A DNA stretch of 64,000 bases, from assembly GCA_016182965.1 (NCBI GenBank), contig JACPFM010000017.1:1-64000 (forward strand), in the 5' to 3' direction. Positions 54,134 to 63,906 of the stretch are shown one piece after another. Under the pieces are notes generated by a model. It had not been told where the DNA came from. It saw only the letters and a list, made by a program, of their open reading frames with translations, and did not search any database. The translations under genes and the position numbers were made by a program. The stretch comes from Deltaproteobacteria bacterium (GTDB taxonomy: Bacteria > Myxococcota_A > Polyangia > Polyangiales > JADJMO01). Positions within the stretch are counted from its first letter, which is position 1. Each line of letters opens with the position of its first letter.

Positions 54134-56384
54134 TCAACCGGTACACTTGTTCTTGAAGACCTTCGAGGTGTCGTCGCTGGTCTTGCACTGGTGGATCGAC
54201 TCCGGGGTCCCCTCGTCGGCCACCTTCGCGAACACGGAGACCGTGCCGGCGTAGTAGCCCGACGGCGCGGGATCCCACTTCAGCTCGACGGTCTCGAAGC
54301 CGCCCGGCAGGATCGCGGTGGTCGTCTTGGCCGTGCCGATCCGCGTCGGCGTCCCGGCGGGATCGCCCTCGTAGAACCCGACCACCACGCCGGCGGGCAG
54401 CGTGGCGATGCCGACGTTGCGCACGCGCGCGCGCAGCAGGGCGGGCGTGGTGCACGAGCCCTCGACCTCCACCACCGCGTTGGCCGCGTCGAACACGCCG
54501 CGCGGCTGCACGTTCTGGCGGAAGTTGTTCAGCTTCTTGACCGTCCAGTTGGCGATCTCCTTGGCGGGGATCGTCGCGTCGTCGTTCACGTTGGTGACGT
54601 GATACGTGTGCTGGTTCCAGATGCGCCGGGTACGCACCCACGCGCCGCTCTTGCTGCCGATGACGCGGAGGCCGGTCGGCCCGGTGCGCGCGCCGAGGCC
54701 CGCGCCGCAGCCCCACCACATGTCGTTGGCGACCAGCACGATCTCGGCCTGGTCGTCGCCGTCGACGTCGGCGACCAGCGGGTACTCCCACAACGTGCCG
54801 CTCGGGTTGCAGAGCGTGAGGAGCTCCTTGCCGGTCGGCCCCTCGTACACGTGCAGGTTGCGCTCGTCGGCGTAGACGACCTCGGCCTTGCCGTCGCCGT
54901 CGAAGTCGAAGACCGAGCTGCCGGTGACGCGCGACGAACGATCGGTGGTGGTGGTGCGCCACTTCAGCGTGCCGGTCGCGCCGTCGTAGACGTTGTAGCT
55001 GTAGCCGCCGGCCATCGCGACGTCCGGCTTGCCGTCGCCGTCGAAGTCCGCGACGGTCGGCGGGCCGCCGCCGGTGTCGGTGCCGCCGGCGGGGTTGGTG
55101 CTGAACGGGCCCCACAGCGCGGTGCCGTCCTTCGCGCGCAGGGCGCGGATCTGCGCGGTGCTCTGTTCGAGCGAGTGCACCGAGACGATGTCCGGCTCGC
55201 CGTTCATGTCGAGATCGGCGACGGCCACGTACCCGTCGGGCATCGGCGTCGCGAACTTCGAGCCGTCCCACAGCGTCGAGAACTTGCTGGCGCCGTCGTT
55301 GCGGTAGACGACGTTGCCGCCGACGATGTCGAGATCGCCGTCCATGTCGATGTCGGCGAAGGTCGAGTAGTCGGCCGTCGGGTATGGGTACGTCGACGTG
55401 CGGCCCTGGAAGATCACGCCGTGCGTCTTCGCGTCGACGACGGTGTAGCGCACGAGCAGCTCCGGCGTGCCGTCGCCGTTCACGTCGCCGAGCTGCGGTC
55501 CGCCGTAGTTGCAGACGATCTTCGCGTCGGTGCTCTTCCACAGCACCTTGCCGGCGGCGCTGAAGACCAGCAGCTTCTGGTCGGTCGAGCAGGTGGCGAT
55601 CTCGGGGCCCGGGCTCGCCGGATCGAGCTCGCCGATCGCGATCGACGCTCCGGGGACGGTGCGCGCGGCCGCCTCGGTCGCGTCCCACAGCCGCTTGCCC
55701 TTGCCGGTGACCGCGCGGAGGATGCCGTCGCTGCCGTACGCGCCGCCGGTGTACGTGTTGAAGACGATCGCCGGCACGTCGCGCTCGTCGTACTTGCCGT
55801 CGCAGTTGTCGTTCGGAGAACGGCCACGACCACTCGGTCACCGGATCGAACGTGCCGACCGGCGGCCGGTATTCGCACTGTTCGGTGCACGTGCCGCTGT
55901 CGGCGCCGGCGTCGCCCTCGCAGATCGGAGGACGCGGCACGCAGCGGCCGATGGCGTCGGGCGCGGCGTCGCCGCACGCGGGCGGCGCGCCGGCGTCGCC
56001 GCCGCCGAGCGACGGATCGCAGGTCTCGCCCTCGGCGCAGTCGTCGACCGTGCGACACGGCTTGCCGGGCGTGACGCACGCGCCCGCATAGCAGATCTGC
56101 GCGCCCGCGCAGCAGGCCGCGCCGCACGCCGAGGACGCCGGCTCGCAGCAGGTGCCGGCGGTGGAGCAGATGCCGCTCGCTCCGCACGGCGTGCCCGGCG
56201 GGCAGGTGGTGCCGAGATCGATGGCGATGCCGCCGTCGTCGCCGGCTTCGTCGGCGCCGTCGAGGCTCGCGTCGCCGCCGCCGCCCGCGGGCGCGCTCTC
56301 CGACTTGCCACCGCACGCGGGCACCAGCGACCCCGCGGCGAACGAGGACAACGCGACGAGCAACCACCAGCGGGGACGCGGCAT
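54134..56384 (-). pseudogene. FG-GAP/VCBS-repeat surface lipoprotein disrupted by a frameshift
   Basis: The N-terminal part (56384 down to about 55815) encodes a lipobox (LVPACGGKS), an Asp/Gly linker and a Cys-rich module ending FDPVTEWSWPFS. The rest continues in another frame from NDNCDGKYDERDVPAIVF (about 55813) to TGA at 54134. It is built of FG-GAP repeats (GDVNGDGTPELLV, ADFDGDGKPDVAM, FDFDGDGKAEVVY) and a C-terminal beta domain with Cys. Moving between the halves requires one base change near 55811-55830. Related proteins have about 15-20 more residues between WSW and NDNCDG, so a small out-of-frame deletion is likely. It may be a real pseudogene, a phase-variable state or a sequencing error. 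Confidence 0.75.
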
Positions 56385-56649
56385 ACGTCCAGGATACGAT
56401 CTTACAATTAGACCGCTACGGTCACGCCGATGTGACACGCGACCGCTGCCCGCCGCCGCGTTTCACCGGGCATCCGCGGGGGGTCGCCTCGCCACCACAC
56501 CTTCCCTCGCGCGCGCCCTCTTCGCGCGCATGTCGGGACGGGGCTCACGAAGTCCGGCAGGGACGAGCGCCTCTCGACCTCCGTCTCCACGAGGCGGTCG
56601 ACGGCGCGAACGTGATCGGTCGCGGGCGCCGGTGCTCGTACCTTGACAG

Positions 56650-56693
56650 ACTCGAACGAGACTCGAACGAGAGTCGAACGAGAGTCGAACGAG
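56650..56693. repeat. Four tandem 11-bp iterons A(C/G)TCGAACGAG
   Basis: Units at 56650, 56661, 56672 and 56683, two of ACTCGAACGAG then two of AGTCGAACGAG. The 11-bp period equals about one helical turn. They sit in the 483-bp region between the frameshifted lipoprotein gene and the divergent gene at 56868, so they may bind a regulator. The rest of that region shows no gene. Confidence 0.65.
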
Positions 56694-56867
56694 CTCACCC
56701 GCGCAGGTCGCGCGTCCGAGGACGCTAGGCTCGTCCACGGGTGCTTCACGTCCCGAGGCGGGCGAGCTGCGGCGACGCGGGCGGATCGCCGCGGGCAGCC
56801 TGGTCGGTCGGAATTCCTCCGGGCCGACCGCGCGCGCGGTACGCTCGTCCCGGAAGGGGATCCCGGG

Positions 56868-58664
56868 ATGAATTACCTGTACGGAGACTCGACGCCGTCG
56901 CCGCTGCACTCCAACTTCTTGGAGTTCCTCCGGGATGCGCTCGACTTCGCGGTGTTCGTCCTGCACGCCGAGCACACGATCCGTGGCGGCCGCGATCACG
57001 CGAACGCGCTGCGCCGCGAGGCCGACGCCGAGATCGCGCGCCTCGAGGCGTTCGTGGGCACCGTCACCGCCGCGATCGACGCCGCGCCGAAGGGCGCACC
57101 CGAGCTGCCCACCGCGCGGTGCGCCGCCCAACTGCACGCGCTCGCGAACGGCGCGCTCCAGCAGTCGATCGACGCCGTTCGCCAGAAGCTCGCGAGCGAC
57201 ATCGCGGAGCTCGCCGCGGCCGAAGCCGCCGAGCGCGCCAACTGCTTCGCCGCGCTCGAGAGGCTGCTCGTCGCGCACGACACGCCCGACGCGCGCGTGC
57301 TCAAGGAGATCACGCTGCAGGGCCAGATGGCGTTCGAGGCGAGCCTGGTGGGCCAGGCGGCGTTCGGGCTGGTGTGGCAGCTCGTGCTCGGGATCCCGAC
57401 CGCGCACGCGTGGTCGACGCCGATGCGCGTCGAGCGGTTCTACCGACAGCTCTCGATCAACGCCCCGCAGCTCGCGGGATGGATCAGCAAAGAGGTGAAG
57501 GTCAAGCCGCGGCGGCTGGAGCGCTTCGTCGTCACCGCCCTCTCCGACGACGGCGAGACGATCGCCTTCAAGCTGCGCAGCGACGTCGGCGCCGAGGACG
57601 GCTTCGACATCGAGGTGCACGTCGTCGGTCAGCGGGTCTCCGCGGTTCGCGTCGAGGCTGCAGGCAAGGAGGACGCGTCGGCCGGCGCCTTCGACGTCGA
57701 AGCCGAGGACGTCCCGAAGCTCGTCGAGCTCGCGGAGAAGCTCCGCGAGACCACGGAGGGGCTCGAGCGTCGATCGCTCACGGCCGCGAGCTTCGGCGAG
57801 ACCGAGTTCAAGGAGCAGCCGACCTTCGTCGCCTTCCTCGAGCAGCTGGTCGCCATGATGACGCCGATCACCCGCGAGATCGCGGAGCGGTCGCTGATGC
57901 CCAACGAGCTGGTCATCCGGCGGCTGCTGTCGAACGACCGTCGCGAGGAGATCTTCGTCACGAAGGCGTCGCTCCGGGAGAAGTACGCGAACGTGCCCGA
58001 GATGTTCCGTGACTTCTTCGCGCCGCTCGGCCTCGACGGTCCGACCAAGCGCAAGTCCGAGCCGCCGCGCACGCAGGAGCCGGTCGTGCGGGCCGAGCTG
58101 CCGAAGTCGATCCCGCCGGCGCCGCTCGCCGGCGCGCCGGCGGCGGAGATCCCGGCAGCCCCGGCCGCACCTGCGATCGCGCCCCCTGCCTCCGGCCCGG
58201 AGACGAACCGCGACAACGGCAGCGCGCCGAAGAAGAACGAGCAGCTCGTCGCGGCGCTCAAGAAGGCGCTGGCGCTCGCGAAGAAGGGCGATCTCACCGA
58301 GGCGTACCGCGAGTACGAGGCCCTCTTCTCCGGCGACATGTTCGCGACCGCGCGCCCGGAGGATCAGCGGCAGGCCATGCGCCTGATGCTCACCAAGATG
58401 CCCACGTCGCGGGCCGCGCCGATGATCGACGCCGCGGCCGCCGCCATCGTGCGTCTCCAGCACCTGGTCGAAGAGCACAAGGAGCCGCTCGACTACGAGC
58501 TGCTCGGAATGGGCTACGAGATCATCGAAGACCTCGACGGGGCGCGCCGCGCCTACGCCGATGGCCTCGCGATCGAGCGCGAGCGCAACCCGAAGTCGGA
58601 GCTGTGCGGGCGCTTGTCGTCACGCGTCGCGGCGGGCGAGACGGCGGAGGAAGCGACCACCTGA
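56868..58664 (+). CDS. Unknown protein with helical body and TPR-like C-terminus
   Basis: A 598-residue cytosolic-looking protein. It begins MNYLYGDSTPSPL behind an AAGGGGA site. Residues about 15-200 are helical, with long Ala/Glu/Arg helices likely to form coiled coil. Residues 200-400 are mixed, and a Pro/Ala linker follows at about 410-460. The end (about 475-590) has helix pairs of TPR spacing (LALAKKGDLTEAYREYEAL, DLDGARRAYADGLAIE). There is no catalytic motif. It could be a scaffold. No operon partner: downstream is the heptamer repeat. Confidence 0.7.
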   Translation: MNYLYGDSTPSPLHSNFLEFLRDALDFAVFVLHAEHTIRGGRDHANALRREADAEIARLEAFVGTVTAAIDAAPKGAPELPTARCAAQLHALANGALQQSIDAVRQKLASDIAELAAAEAAERANCFAALERLLVAHDTPDARVLKEITLQGQMAFEASLVGQAAFGLVWQLVLGIPTAHAWSTPMRVERFYRQLSINAPQLAGWISKEVKVKPRRLERFVVTALSDDGETIAFKLRSDVGAEDGFDIEVHVVGQRVSAVRVEAAGKEDASAGAFDVEAEDVPKLVELAEKLRETTEGLERRSLTAASFGETEFKEQPTFVAFLEQLVAMMTPITREIAERSLMPNELVIRRLLSNDRREEIFVTKASLREKYANVPEMFRDFFAPLGLDGPTKRKSEPPRTQEPVVRAELPKSIPPAPLAGAPAAEIPAAPAAPAIAPPASGPETNRDNGSAPKKNEQLVAALKKALALAKKGDLTEAYREYEALFSGDMFATARPEDQRQAMRLMLTKMPTSRAAPMIDAAAAAIVRLQHLVEEHKEPLDYELLGMGYEIIEDLDGARRAYADGLAIERERNPKSELCGRLSSRVAAGETAEEATT

Positions 58665-58715
58665 TTCAGCGATCGCAATCGTGGGACACGGCCTGGATGT
58701 CGCTCTGTCGGCTTG

Positions 58716-58811
58716 GTCGTCAGTCGTCAGTCGTCAGTCATCAGCCCAGCCGAACGGAGGGCCAGTGCGTTCTCGGTTCTCGCCCTGACGACTGATGACT
58801 GATGACTGATG
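58716..58811. repeat. Second heptamer inverted-repeat element (imperfect)
   Basis: Left arm of GTCGTCA/GTCATCA heptamers (58716-58744), 40-bp core, right arm of CTGACGA/CTGATGA heptamers (58785-58811). It is built like the perfect element at 23807-23975 but with a different core and drifted arms, about 50 bp after the stop of the preceding gene. Confidence 0.75.
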
Positions 58812-58939
58812 CCCCTGTCTGCGCGGCCAGCCACAATCCGGCGTCCCGCAATTGCGACCGCTGACTCGGGAGCGTATCCGGCTTTTGCCCAACACTCGGC
58901 GGCGTGACCGGGACGATCCCGACGTATCCTTGGGGACCC

Positions 58940-59947
58940 ATGGATGACGCGCTGACAGTCCCCGAGCGTGGCGTGCTCGCGGAGTGGCCGGTGCCGGTCC
59001 TCGTCGCCGGCCTCGCCGCCGAGCCGACGCTCTCCACCCTCGTCGTCGAAGACACGCATCTGTTCGTGTTCCGCGACGGCGATCTCGTCGCCGTCTGGAC
59101 CGAGGGGGTGCGCGAGCAGGTCTCGGCCGAGACGAGCATCGCGCGCGCGATGCGCGCGCCTCCCGAGGCGACGTTCGCGGTGCACCGCGAGCGCGACCTC
59201 CTGCTCGATCGGCCCTCCGGCGTCGAATGCCCCGGCCTCCGCGCCATCCTCCTCGCCGCGCGCGGGTGGGACGACCGCGCCCGCATCGATGCCGAGATCG
59301 ACGCGATGGTCGGCGACTCGTCGCTCTGTCTCGTCGAAGACGCCGTGCTCGGCGAGTTCGGGTTCGACGAGGAGGAGGCCGAGGTGGTCGCGCTCCTCGA
59401 GGACCCGGGCGTCGGCGATCTCGCGCACCTCTCCGAGCGCGCGACGCCGGACGTCGTCCGCCGGGTGGTGTGGGCGTTGGCCGTGACCGGGCACCTGTCG
59501 TCGGTGCCGTCGACGGTCGTGCTCGCCGCCGAGGACCACGCGAGAGCGACCGCGGCGCTCGAGAAGGGCGATCACGACGTCGCCGAGGCGCGCGCGGCGC
59601 GGGCCGTCGCCTGCGATCCGCGCCCCGCCTACCGGGCCCTCCACGCGTACCTCTACGGGCTGCGCGCGACCGAGGTGGAGCTCCCCATCGCGCTCGCGAT
59701 GCTCGAACGCTCGATCGCCGACGAGCCCGACCGCGCGCGGCCGTACGCCTTCCGCGCGCGGCTGCGCGAACGCGCCGGTCAGGCCGCGCTCGCCGCGGCC
59801 GATTGGGAGAAGGCCGGCGCCCTGGACCCGGACGATCCGATGGTCTCCCGGCACTCGCCGACGATGCCGCCGTCGCCGCCGACGGCCCCGAAGAAGCGCC
59901 GGCTGCTCGCGTCGCTCCGCACGCTCCTCGGGCGCAGCAAGAAGTGA
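58940..59947 (+). CDS. Unknown protein with TPR-like C-terminal half
   Basis: A 335-residue protein. ATG at 58940 has a GGGGA site at good spacing; an upstream GTG (58904) is less likely. The first 90 residues (LAEWPVPVLVAGLAAE, LFVFRDGDLVAVWTEGV) resemble small PATAN/DUF4388-type regulatory domains. The middle is acidic. The end has TPR-like helix pairs (EARAARAVACDPRPAYRAL, ARPYAFRARLRERAG) and a basic tail. It may be a cytoplasmic signalling adaptor. It converges with the barrel-protein gene, with a 4-bp gap. Confidence 0.7.
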   Translation: MDDALTVPERGVLAEWPVPVLVAGLAAEPTLSTLVVEDTHLFVFRDGDLVAVWTEGVREQVSAETSIARAMRAPPEATFAVHRERDLLLDRPSGVECPGLRAILLAARGWDDRARIDAEIDAMVGDSSLCLVEDAVLGEFGFDEEEAEVVALLEDPGVGDLAHLSERATPDVVRRVVWALAVTGHLSSVPSTVVLAAEDHARATAALEKGDHDVAEARAARAVACDPRPAYRALHAYLYGLRATEVELPIALAMLERSIADEPDRARPYAFRARLRERAGQAALAAADWEKAGALDPDDPMVSRHSPTMPPSPPTAPKKRRLLASLRTLLGRSKK

Positions 59948-59951
59948 CGCC

Positions 59952-61187
59952 TCAGAACGAGTACCCGAGGGTGATGCCGCCGCTCGGGCCGCCGCTGTTG
60001 AAGTCGCGAGCCTGGTAGCCGCCGCGGAGCGCGAGGAGGAAGCCGTCGGGCAGCATGAACCCGAGCTCGGTGAACAGCCTCACGCCGGGGCGGGCGTTGG
60101 GGATGTCGCCGACCTCCACGACGGGGCTGACGCGCACGCGCCCGCGCACGATGTCGAGGCGCGCCCAGCCGCGGCTGCCGAAGGTCTTGATCGTCTCGCC
60201 GGCGAAGACGAGCTTCGAGCCGTATGGATCGCCGATGTGCAGCGCGCCGCCGATGCCGCCCGAGAAGCCCTGCTCGGTGACCGAGGTGAAGAGCGTCGTC
60301 TCGAGGTGCACGAGATCGTGAAGGCGGAAGGTCGCCGTCGGCGCGCCGTAGTTGAGGCCGACGTTGGAGCCGCTGGCGCCGCCGACCGGCGACTTGCCGC
60401 GCACGATGCCGATGCGGATGCCGAACTCGAGGACGTGACCGAGCGGCCGGTAGAGGTACGCCGTCTCGGCGCGCAGGTACTGATCGCGCACCGAGGAGGC
60501 GGTGCTGACCCCGGTAGGCCCGACCTCGCCGTCGGTCTCGGATTTGCCGTAGTAGACGTAGTCGAACGAGCCAAGGACGATCGAGCGCCGGTTGTCGAGG
60601 CGCCCGAGCAGGTGGTGCTCGCGTACGTCGTCGATGTCGTCGGGCACCTGCACCGGGTGCATGGCGGCGCGGGTCGCGAACAGCGGGACGGTCGGGCCGG
60701 CGACCGTCTCGACCTCGATCGCGTACTCGAGCGACGGCGGGTTGACGTGCTCGCCGGGGATGCGCGCGACCCAGCCCTCGGACGCGCGGAGGAAGGCGAT
60801 CTCCTCGACGACGCCGTCGTGCCGGTAGACGAGCACGATGCGCTTGGCGAGGTGCGGGTTGTAGATCTCGGCGACGACATCGAGCGCGTCGTGCGCGGAG
60901 GCGACGCCGATCGGCGCGTGGACGATCGTGGGCACCGTGCCCGCGCTCGCACTCGGAGCCGGGGCCGCGGGCGGCGCGGCTGCGGTGCCGGCGGTCGACA
61001 CCGGCGGCGGCGCCTTCGCGCTCGGCGTGGGGATGGGCTCGAGCAAGGAGCTGTCGATCGCCGGCGCCTTGGCGGAGCCGGCCGGCTTCGGTCCGGCCGG
61101 CGCTTGCGCGCTCGAGCGCAGGACGAAGGTCGTGCCGGAGAGCAGCACGACGGCGGCGAGGAACGCAGTGGGGCGACGCGTCACCAT
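59952..61187 (-). CDS. Outer-membrane beta-barrel-type protein (second of a pair)
   Basis: A 411-residue protein. Signal peptide (TAFLAAVVLLSGTTFVL), a Pro/Ala/Ser linker (about 30-85), a beta-sandwich segment (YNPHLAKRIVLVYRHDG, about 95-175), then repeated amphipathic strands ending in GGITLGYSF with a terminal Phe typical of BamA-assembled barrels. The start overlaps the stop of the upstream gene by 7 bp, so the two are translationally coupled and share the same plan. Function is unknown. Confidence 0.75.
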   Translation of the reverse strand: MVTRRPTAFLAAVVLLSGTTFVLRSSAQAPAGPKPAGSAKAPAIDSSLLEPIPTPSAKAPPPVSTAGTAAAPPAAPAPSASAGTVPTIVHAPIGVASAHDALDVVAEIYNPHLAKRIVLVYRHDGVVEEIAFLRASEGWVARIPGEHVNPPSLEYAIEVETVAGPTVPLFATRAAMHPVQVPDDIDDVREHHLLGRLDNRRSIVLGSFDYVYYGKSETDGEVGPTGVSTASSVRDQYLRAETAYLYRPLGHVLEFGIRIGIVRGKSPVGGASGSNVGLNYGAPTATFRLHDLVHLETTLFTSVTEQGFSGGIGGALHIGDPYGSKLVFAGETIKTFGSRGWARLDIVRGRVRVSPVVEVGDIPNARPGVRLFTELGFMLPDGFLLALRGGYQARDFNSGGPSGGITLGYSF

Positions 61188-62869
61188 GTGAAGCTCGCTC
61201 CCCCGCCGAAGCCCGGTCCGGCGTGGTTGATGGTGCGGCCCTGATACGACAGCCGCAGGAACAGCGTGAAGTTGGGGGTGATGCGGTAGCCGCCCTGCAC
61301 GATCGCGCGGACGCCGAGATCGCCCGCGGACTCGGAGAGCCTCGCGTTGTTCAGGCTTCCGGCCGGGACACCCTCGCCCGCCGGCTGATTGGTGACCTCG
61401 CTGCGCACGAGGATCGGGATGCGCTTGAAGATCGCGAGCTCGAGCTGCGTGATGCCGCGCAACCCGACGCCGCCGAGGATCTCGCCGCCGATCATGAGGT
61501 TCGTCTTCTTGTCGTTGCCGATGCGGACGAAGGCCTGACCGCCGCCTTTGACCTCCTCGTTGCCGAGGCCGATCACCAGGCGCGTGACCAGTGCCCAGAA
61601 GGGGTCGAAGCCGAACTCGCCCTCGATGTAGCCGTAGCTCAGACCGACCTTTCGGCCTGTCAGGCCGCGCTCGTAGTCTTCGAGCGAGCCTCCGCGACCG
61701 CGGTAGACGCCGAAGCCCGAGCGCAGGGCGCGCACGCCGACGTCGCCGAAGCGCATGCCGAAGTAGCCCTCGGTCTGCCACGCGTAGTCGTTGCGATCGA
61801 GCTTGTTGTAGTCGGCGTAGTCGGTCCAGAGCGAGGCCATGCTCTCGTGCTTGAGCGGCGTGGCGCTGGTCGGGTTCTTGACGACCTTCGTGTGGAGCGG
61901 TTCGCCGGCCGAGCCGATGATCGCCGTCGACTTGCCGTCGGGCGTGACCGCCTCGACGAACCACGACAGCGAAGGGGCGCGCACCCGCTCCTTCGGGACG
62001 GTGACCGTCCAGAAGCCGTTGTCCATCGCGGCGAAGGGGATGGGCGTGTACGCCGGGTCTTCGAGCGAGCGCACCTGCAGCACCGCGCCGCTCACCGGGC
62101 CGGTCAGCTGCACCGCGAAGGTGAAGGCCGTCGCCTCGCGGGTCTCGTCGATCTTCTTGAACCCCGGGGCGCCGACCACGGCTGTTTCGGCGACGGGCGG
62201 CGTGGCCGTGGCGGCCGGCGCGACGGTGCCGGCCTTGCGCAGGGCGATCGCCTCCTCCTGCAGCACGCCGGCGAAGCGGCTCTTCGGGTTGTCGCGGACC
62301 CATTTCTCGTAGGCCTTGGCGCGCACCTCGGGATCGGTGCCGCTCAGCGACTCGAACAGCGTGCCGAGGGCGCGGACCTCCGGATCGGCGTCGACCACGA
62401 CCGGCGGGGGCGGGGGCGGCGCGGCGCCCGGCTTGCCCGGCGGGGGCGGGGGCGGGGGCGGCTTGGCAGCGACAGGAGGTGTCGCAGGCGGTTTGAGCGC
62501 ACCAGGTAGGATGACGACGTCGCCCGTCTCGATCGGGCGGCTCACGGCGCCGGTCGGGCGCGCGAGCGAGAGCACGTCGCGTGCCTGCACCACCTTGAGC
62601 GCGCCGATCTTGAACCGGTCGACGACGAGCTTGCCGGTGACCGGATGCTTCAACTTCAGCGGTCGCCAGAGCTCGAGGGTGTCGCCGTCGGAGACGCCCT
62701 GCTTTTTACCGAGGTCGATGACGACCTCGCCCCCGTCGAGCGCGAGCACGACGCCGGACAGCTCCTTCGCGTCTTGGGCGCGGCTCGGCGCCGCGACGGA
62801 CGCAAGGCAGCTCATGACCAGCGCTACGCCGGCGGCGCGCACGAGTCTTCGTCTGCTCCCCATGGTCAT
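61181..62869 (-). CDS. Outer-membrane barrel-type protein with N-terminal SH3-like module
   Basis: A 562-residue protein. Signal peptide (about 1-31). A small beta module (ELSGVVLALDGGEVVIDLG, GVSDGDTLELW) is of the kind found in proteins that bind the cell wall or flagellar base. A poly-Pro stretch (about 126-158) is followed by a TPR-like helix pair, a sandwich domain (about 235-330) and a C-terminal barrel ending GGGASFTW. It is followed by a shorter protein with the same sandwich-barrel order. Two ATGs (62869, 62863) are possible. Divergent from the next gene, with 38 bp between starts. Confidence 0.75.
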   Translation of the reverse strand: MTMGSRRRLVRAAGVALVMSCLASVAAPSRAQDAKELSGVVLALDGGEVVIDLGKKQGVSDGDTLELWRPLKLKHPVTGKLVVDRFKIGALKVVQARDVLSLARPTGAVSRPIETGDVVILPGALKPPATPPVAAKPPPPPPPPGKPGAAPPPPPPVVVDADPEVRALGTLFESLSGTDPEVRAKAYEKWVRDNPKSRFAGVLQEEAIALRKAGTVAPAATATPPVAETAVVGAPGFKKIDETREATAFTFAVQLTGPVSGAVLQVRSLEDPAYTPIPFAAMDNGFWTVTVPKERVRAPSLSWFVEAVTPDGKSTAIIGSAGEPLHTKVVKNPTSATPLKHESMASLWTDYADYNKLDRNDYAWQTEGYFGMRFGDVGVRALRSGFGVYRGRGGSLEDYERGLTGRKVGLSYGYIEGEFGFDPFWALVTRLVIGLGNEEVKGGGQAFVRIGNDKKTNLMIGGEILGGVGLRGITQLELAIFKRIPILVRSEVTNQPAGEGVPAGSLNNARLSESAGDLGVRAIVQGGYRITPNFTLFLRLSYQGRTINHAGPGFGGGASFTW

Positions 62870-62907
62870 CGATTCGGCAGGATAGGACGAGAACGCGATT
62901 TGTCTGT

Positions 62908-63903
62908 ATGCATTTGTTCGTGGCGAACGCGCGACTCTCCCTGCTCCTCGGCCTGGCCCTGGCGACGGCGCCGCGCAGCTCGCGCGCCGACGACGACGAG
63001 CCGATCGTCACCAACGTCGTCAACGGGTTGGTCTACGTCAGCGTCGGCACGCGCGACGGCGCGGCCGTCGGCGACCAGGTCGCGGTGCTCGGCGAAGGCG
63101 GCGCGCCGATCGGCACCATCGAGTTCGATCTCTGCGGCGAGGTGATCTGCCGCGCGAAGCTGCCCTCCGCGCTCGCCGGGAAGATCGTGCGCGGCATGCG
63201 GGTGATGGTGAGGGCGGAGAAGGCGCCCGCGGCCGTCGCGCCGGCGGGCAAGCCGACGGCCGAGCCTGCCCCCAAGGCGGGAGAGCCTCCGCCGAAGGCG
63301 GCGGGGGAGCCTGGGCCGGCGCCGACGTCCGAGCCGACGCCCGAGGCTCCGCCGATCCCGAAGAAGAAGAAGAAGTCGAAGGAGGTCGCGCCGCCGGTCG
63401 CTGCGTCGCCGGTCCCGCCGCCGCAGGTGAACCCGCCCACGCTCGGCGACGTGCTCGGCGGCGCGCCGACCAGCGCGATCCCCGAAGAGCGCCCGTTCCA
63501 TGGTGGTCCGGTGCCGCCCGGGTACCGTGTCGTGCGCCGCTCGAACGACGGCCTCGTGCGCTGGGGTTGGATCGGCCTCGGCGTCAGCTACGGCCTCGGC
63601 GCGATCGTCGGCCTCGGTGCGAACAACGGCGGCGGCTGGATGGCCCTGCCGGTCCTCGGTCCCTGGGCCTACCTCGCGATGCGCGAGACGGAGGCGCCCA
63701 ATGGCTACTCGAGCAGCAGCAGCGACGACGGCACCGCCGGCGTCGTGATGATCGGCCTCGGCCAAGGGATCTCCGCGCTCTTGTTGATTATCGGCTACGC
63801 CGGGTCCAAGACCCTGGTGCGGACCGGCTCGGCGGTCGCGATGACCGTCACGCCGGTCGTCACCCGCAACACGTACGGCCTCGGCGTGACGGCGACGTTC
63901 TGA
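62908..63903 (+). CDS. Secreted or membrane-associated protein with SH3-like module and Pro-rich linker
   Basis: A 331-residue protein. Signal peptide (LSLLLGLALATAPRSSRA). An N-terminal beta module (NGLVYVSVGTRDGAAVGDQVAVL) is similar in layout to the module of the divergently transcribed barrel gene. A long Ala/Pro/Glu/Lys linker (about 105-185) contains five consecutive Lys. Two hydrophobic segments (about 215-245 and 270-290) precede a C-terminus TYGLGVTATF. It may span the outer membrane or form a small barrel. It converges with the last gene, with a 3-bp gap. Confidence 0.65.
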   Translation: MHLFVANARLSLLLGLALATAPRSSRADDDEPIVTNVVNGLVYVSVGTRDGAAVGDQVAVLGEGGAPIGTIEFDLCGEVICRAKLPSALAGKIVRGMRVMVRAEKAPAAVAPAGKPTAEPAPKAGEPPPKAAGEPGPAPTSEPTPEAPPIPKKKKKSKEVAPPVAASPVPPPQVNPPTLGDVLGGAPTSAIPEERPFHGGPVPPGYRVVRRSNDGLVRWGWIGLGVSYGLGAIVGLGANNGGGWMALPVLGPWAYLAMRETEAPNGYSSSSSDDGTAGVVMIGLGQGISALLLIIGYAGSKTLVRTGSAVAMTVTPVVTRNTYGLGVTATF

Positions 63904-63906
63904 TGC

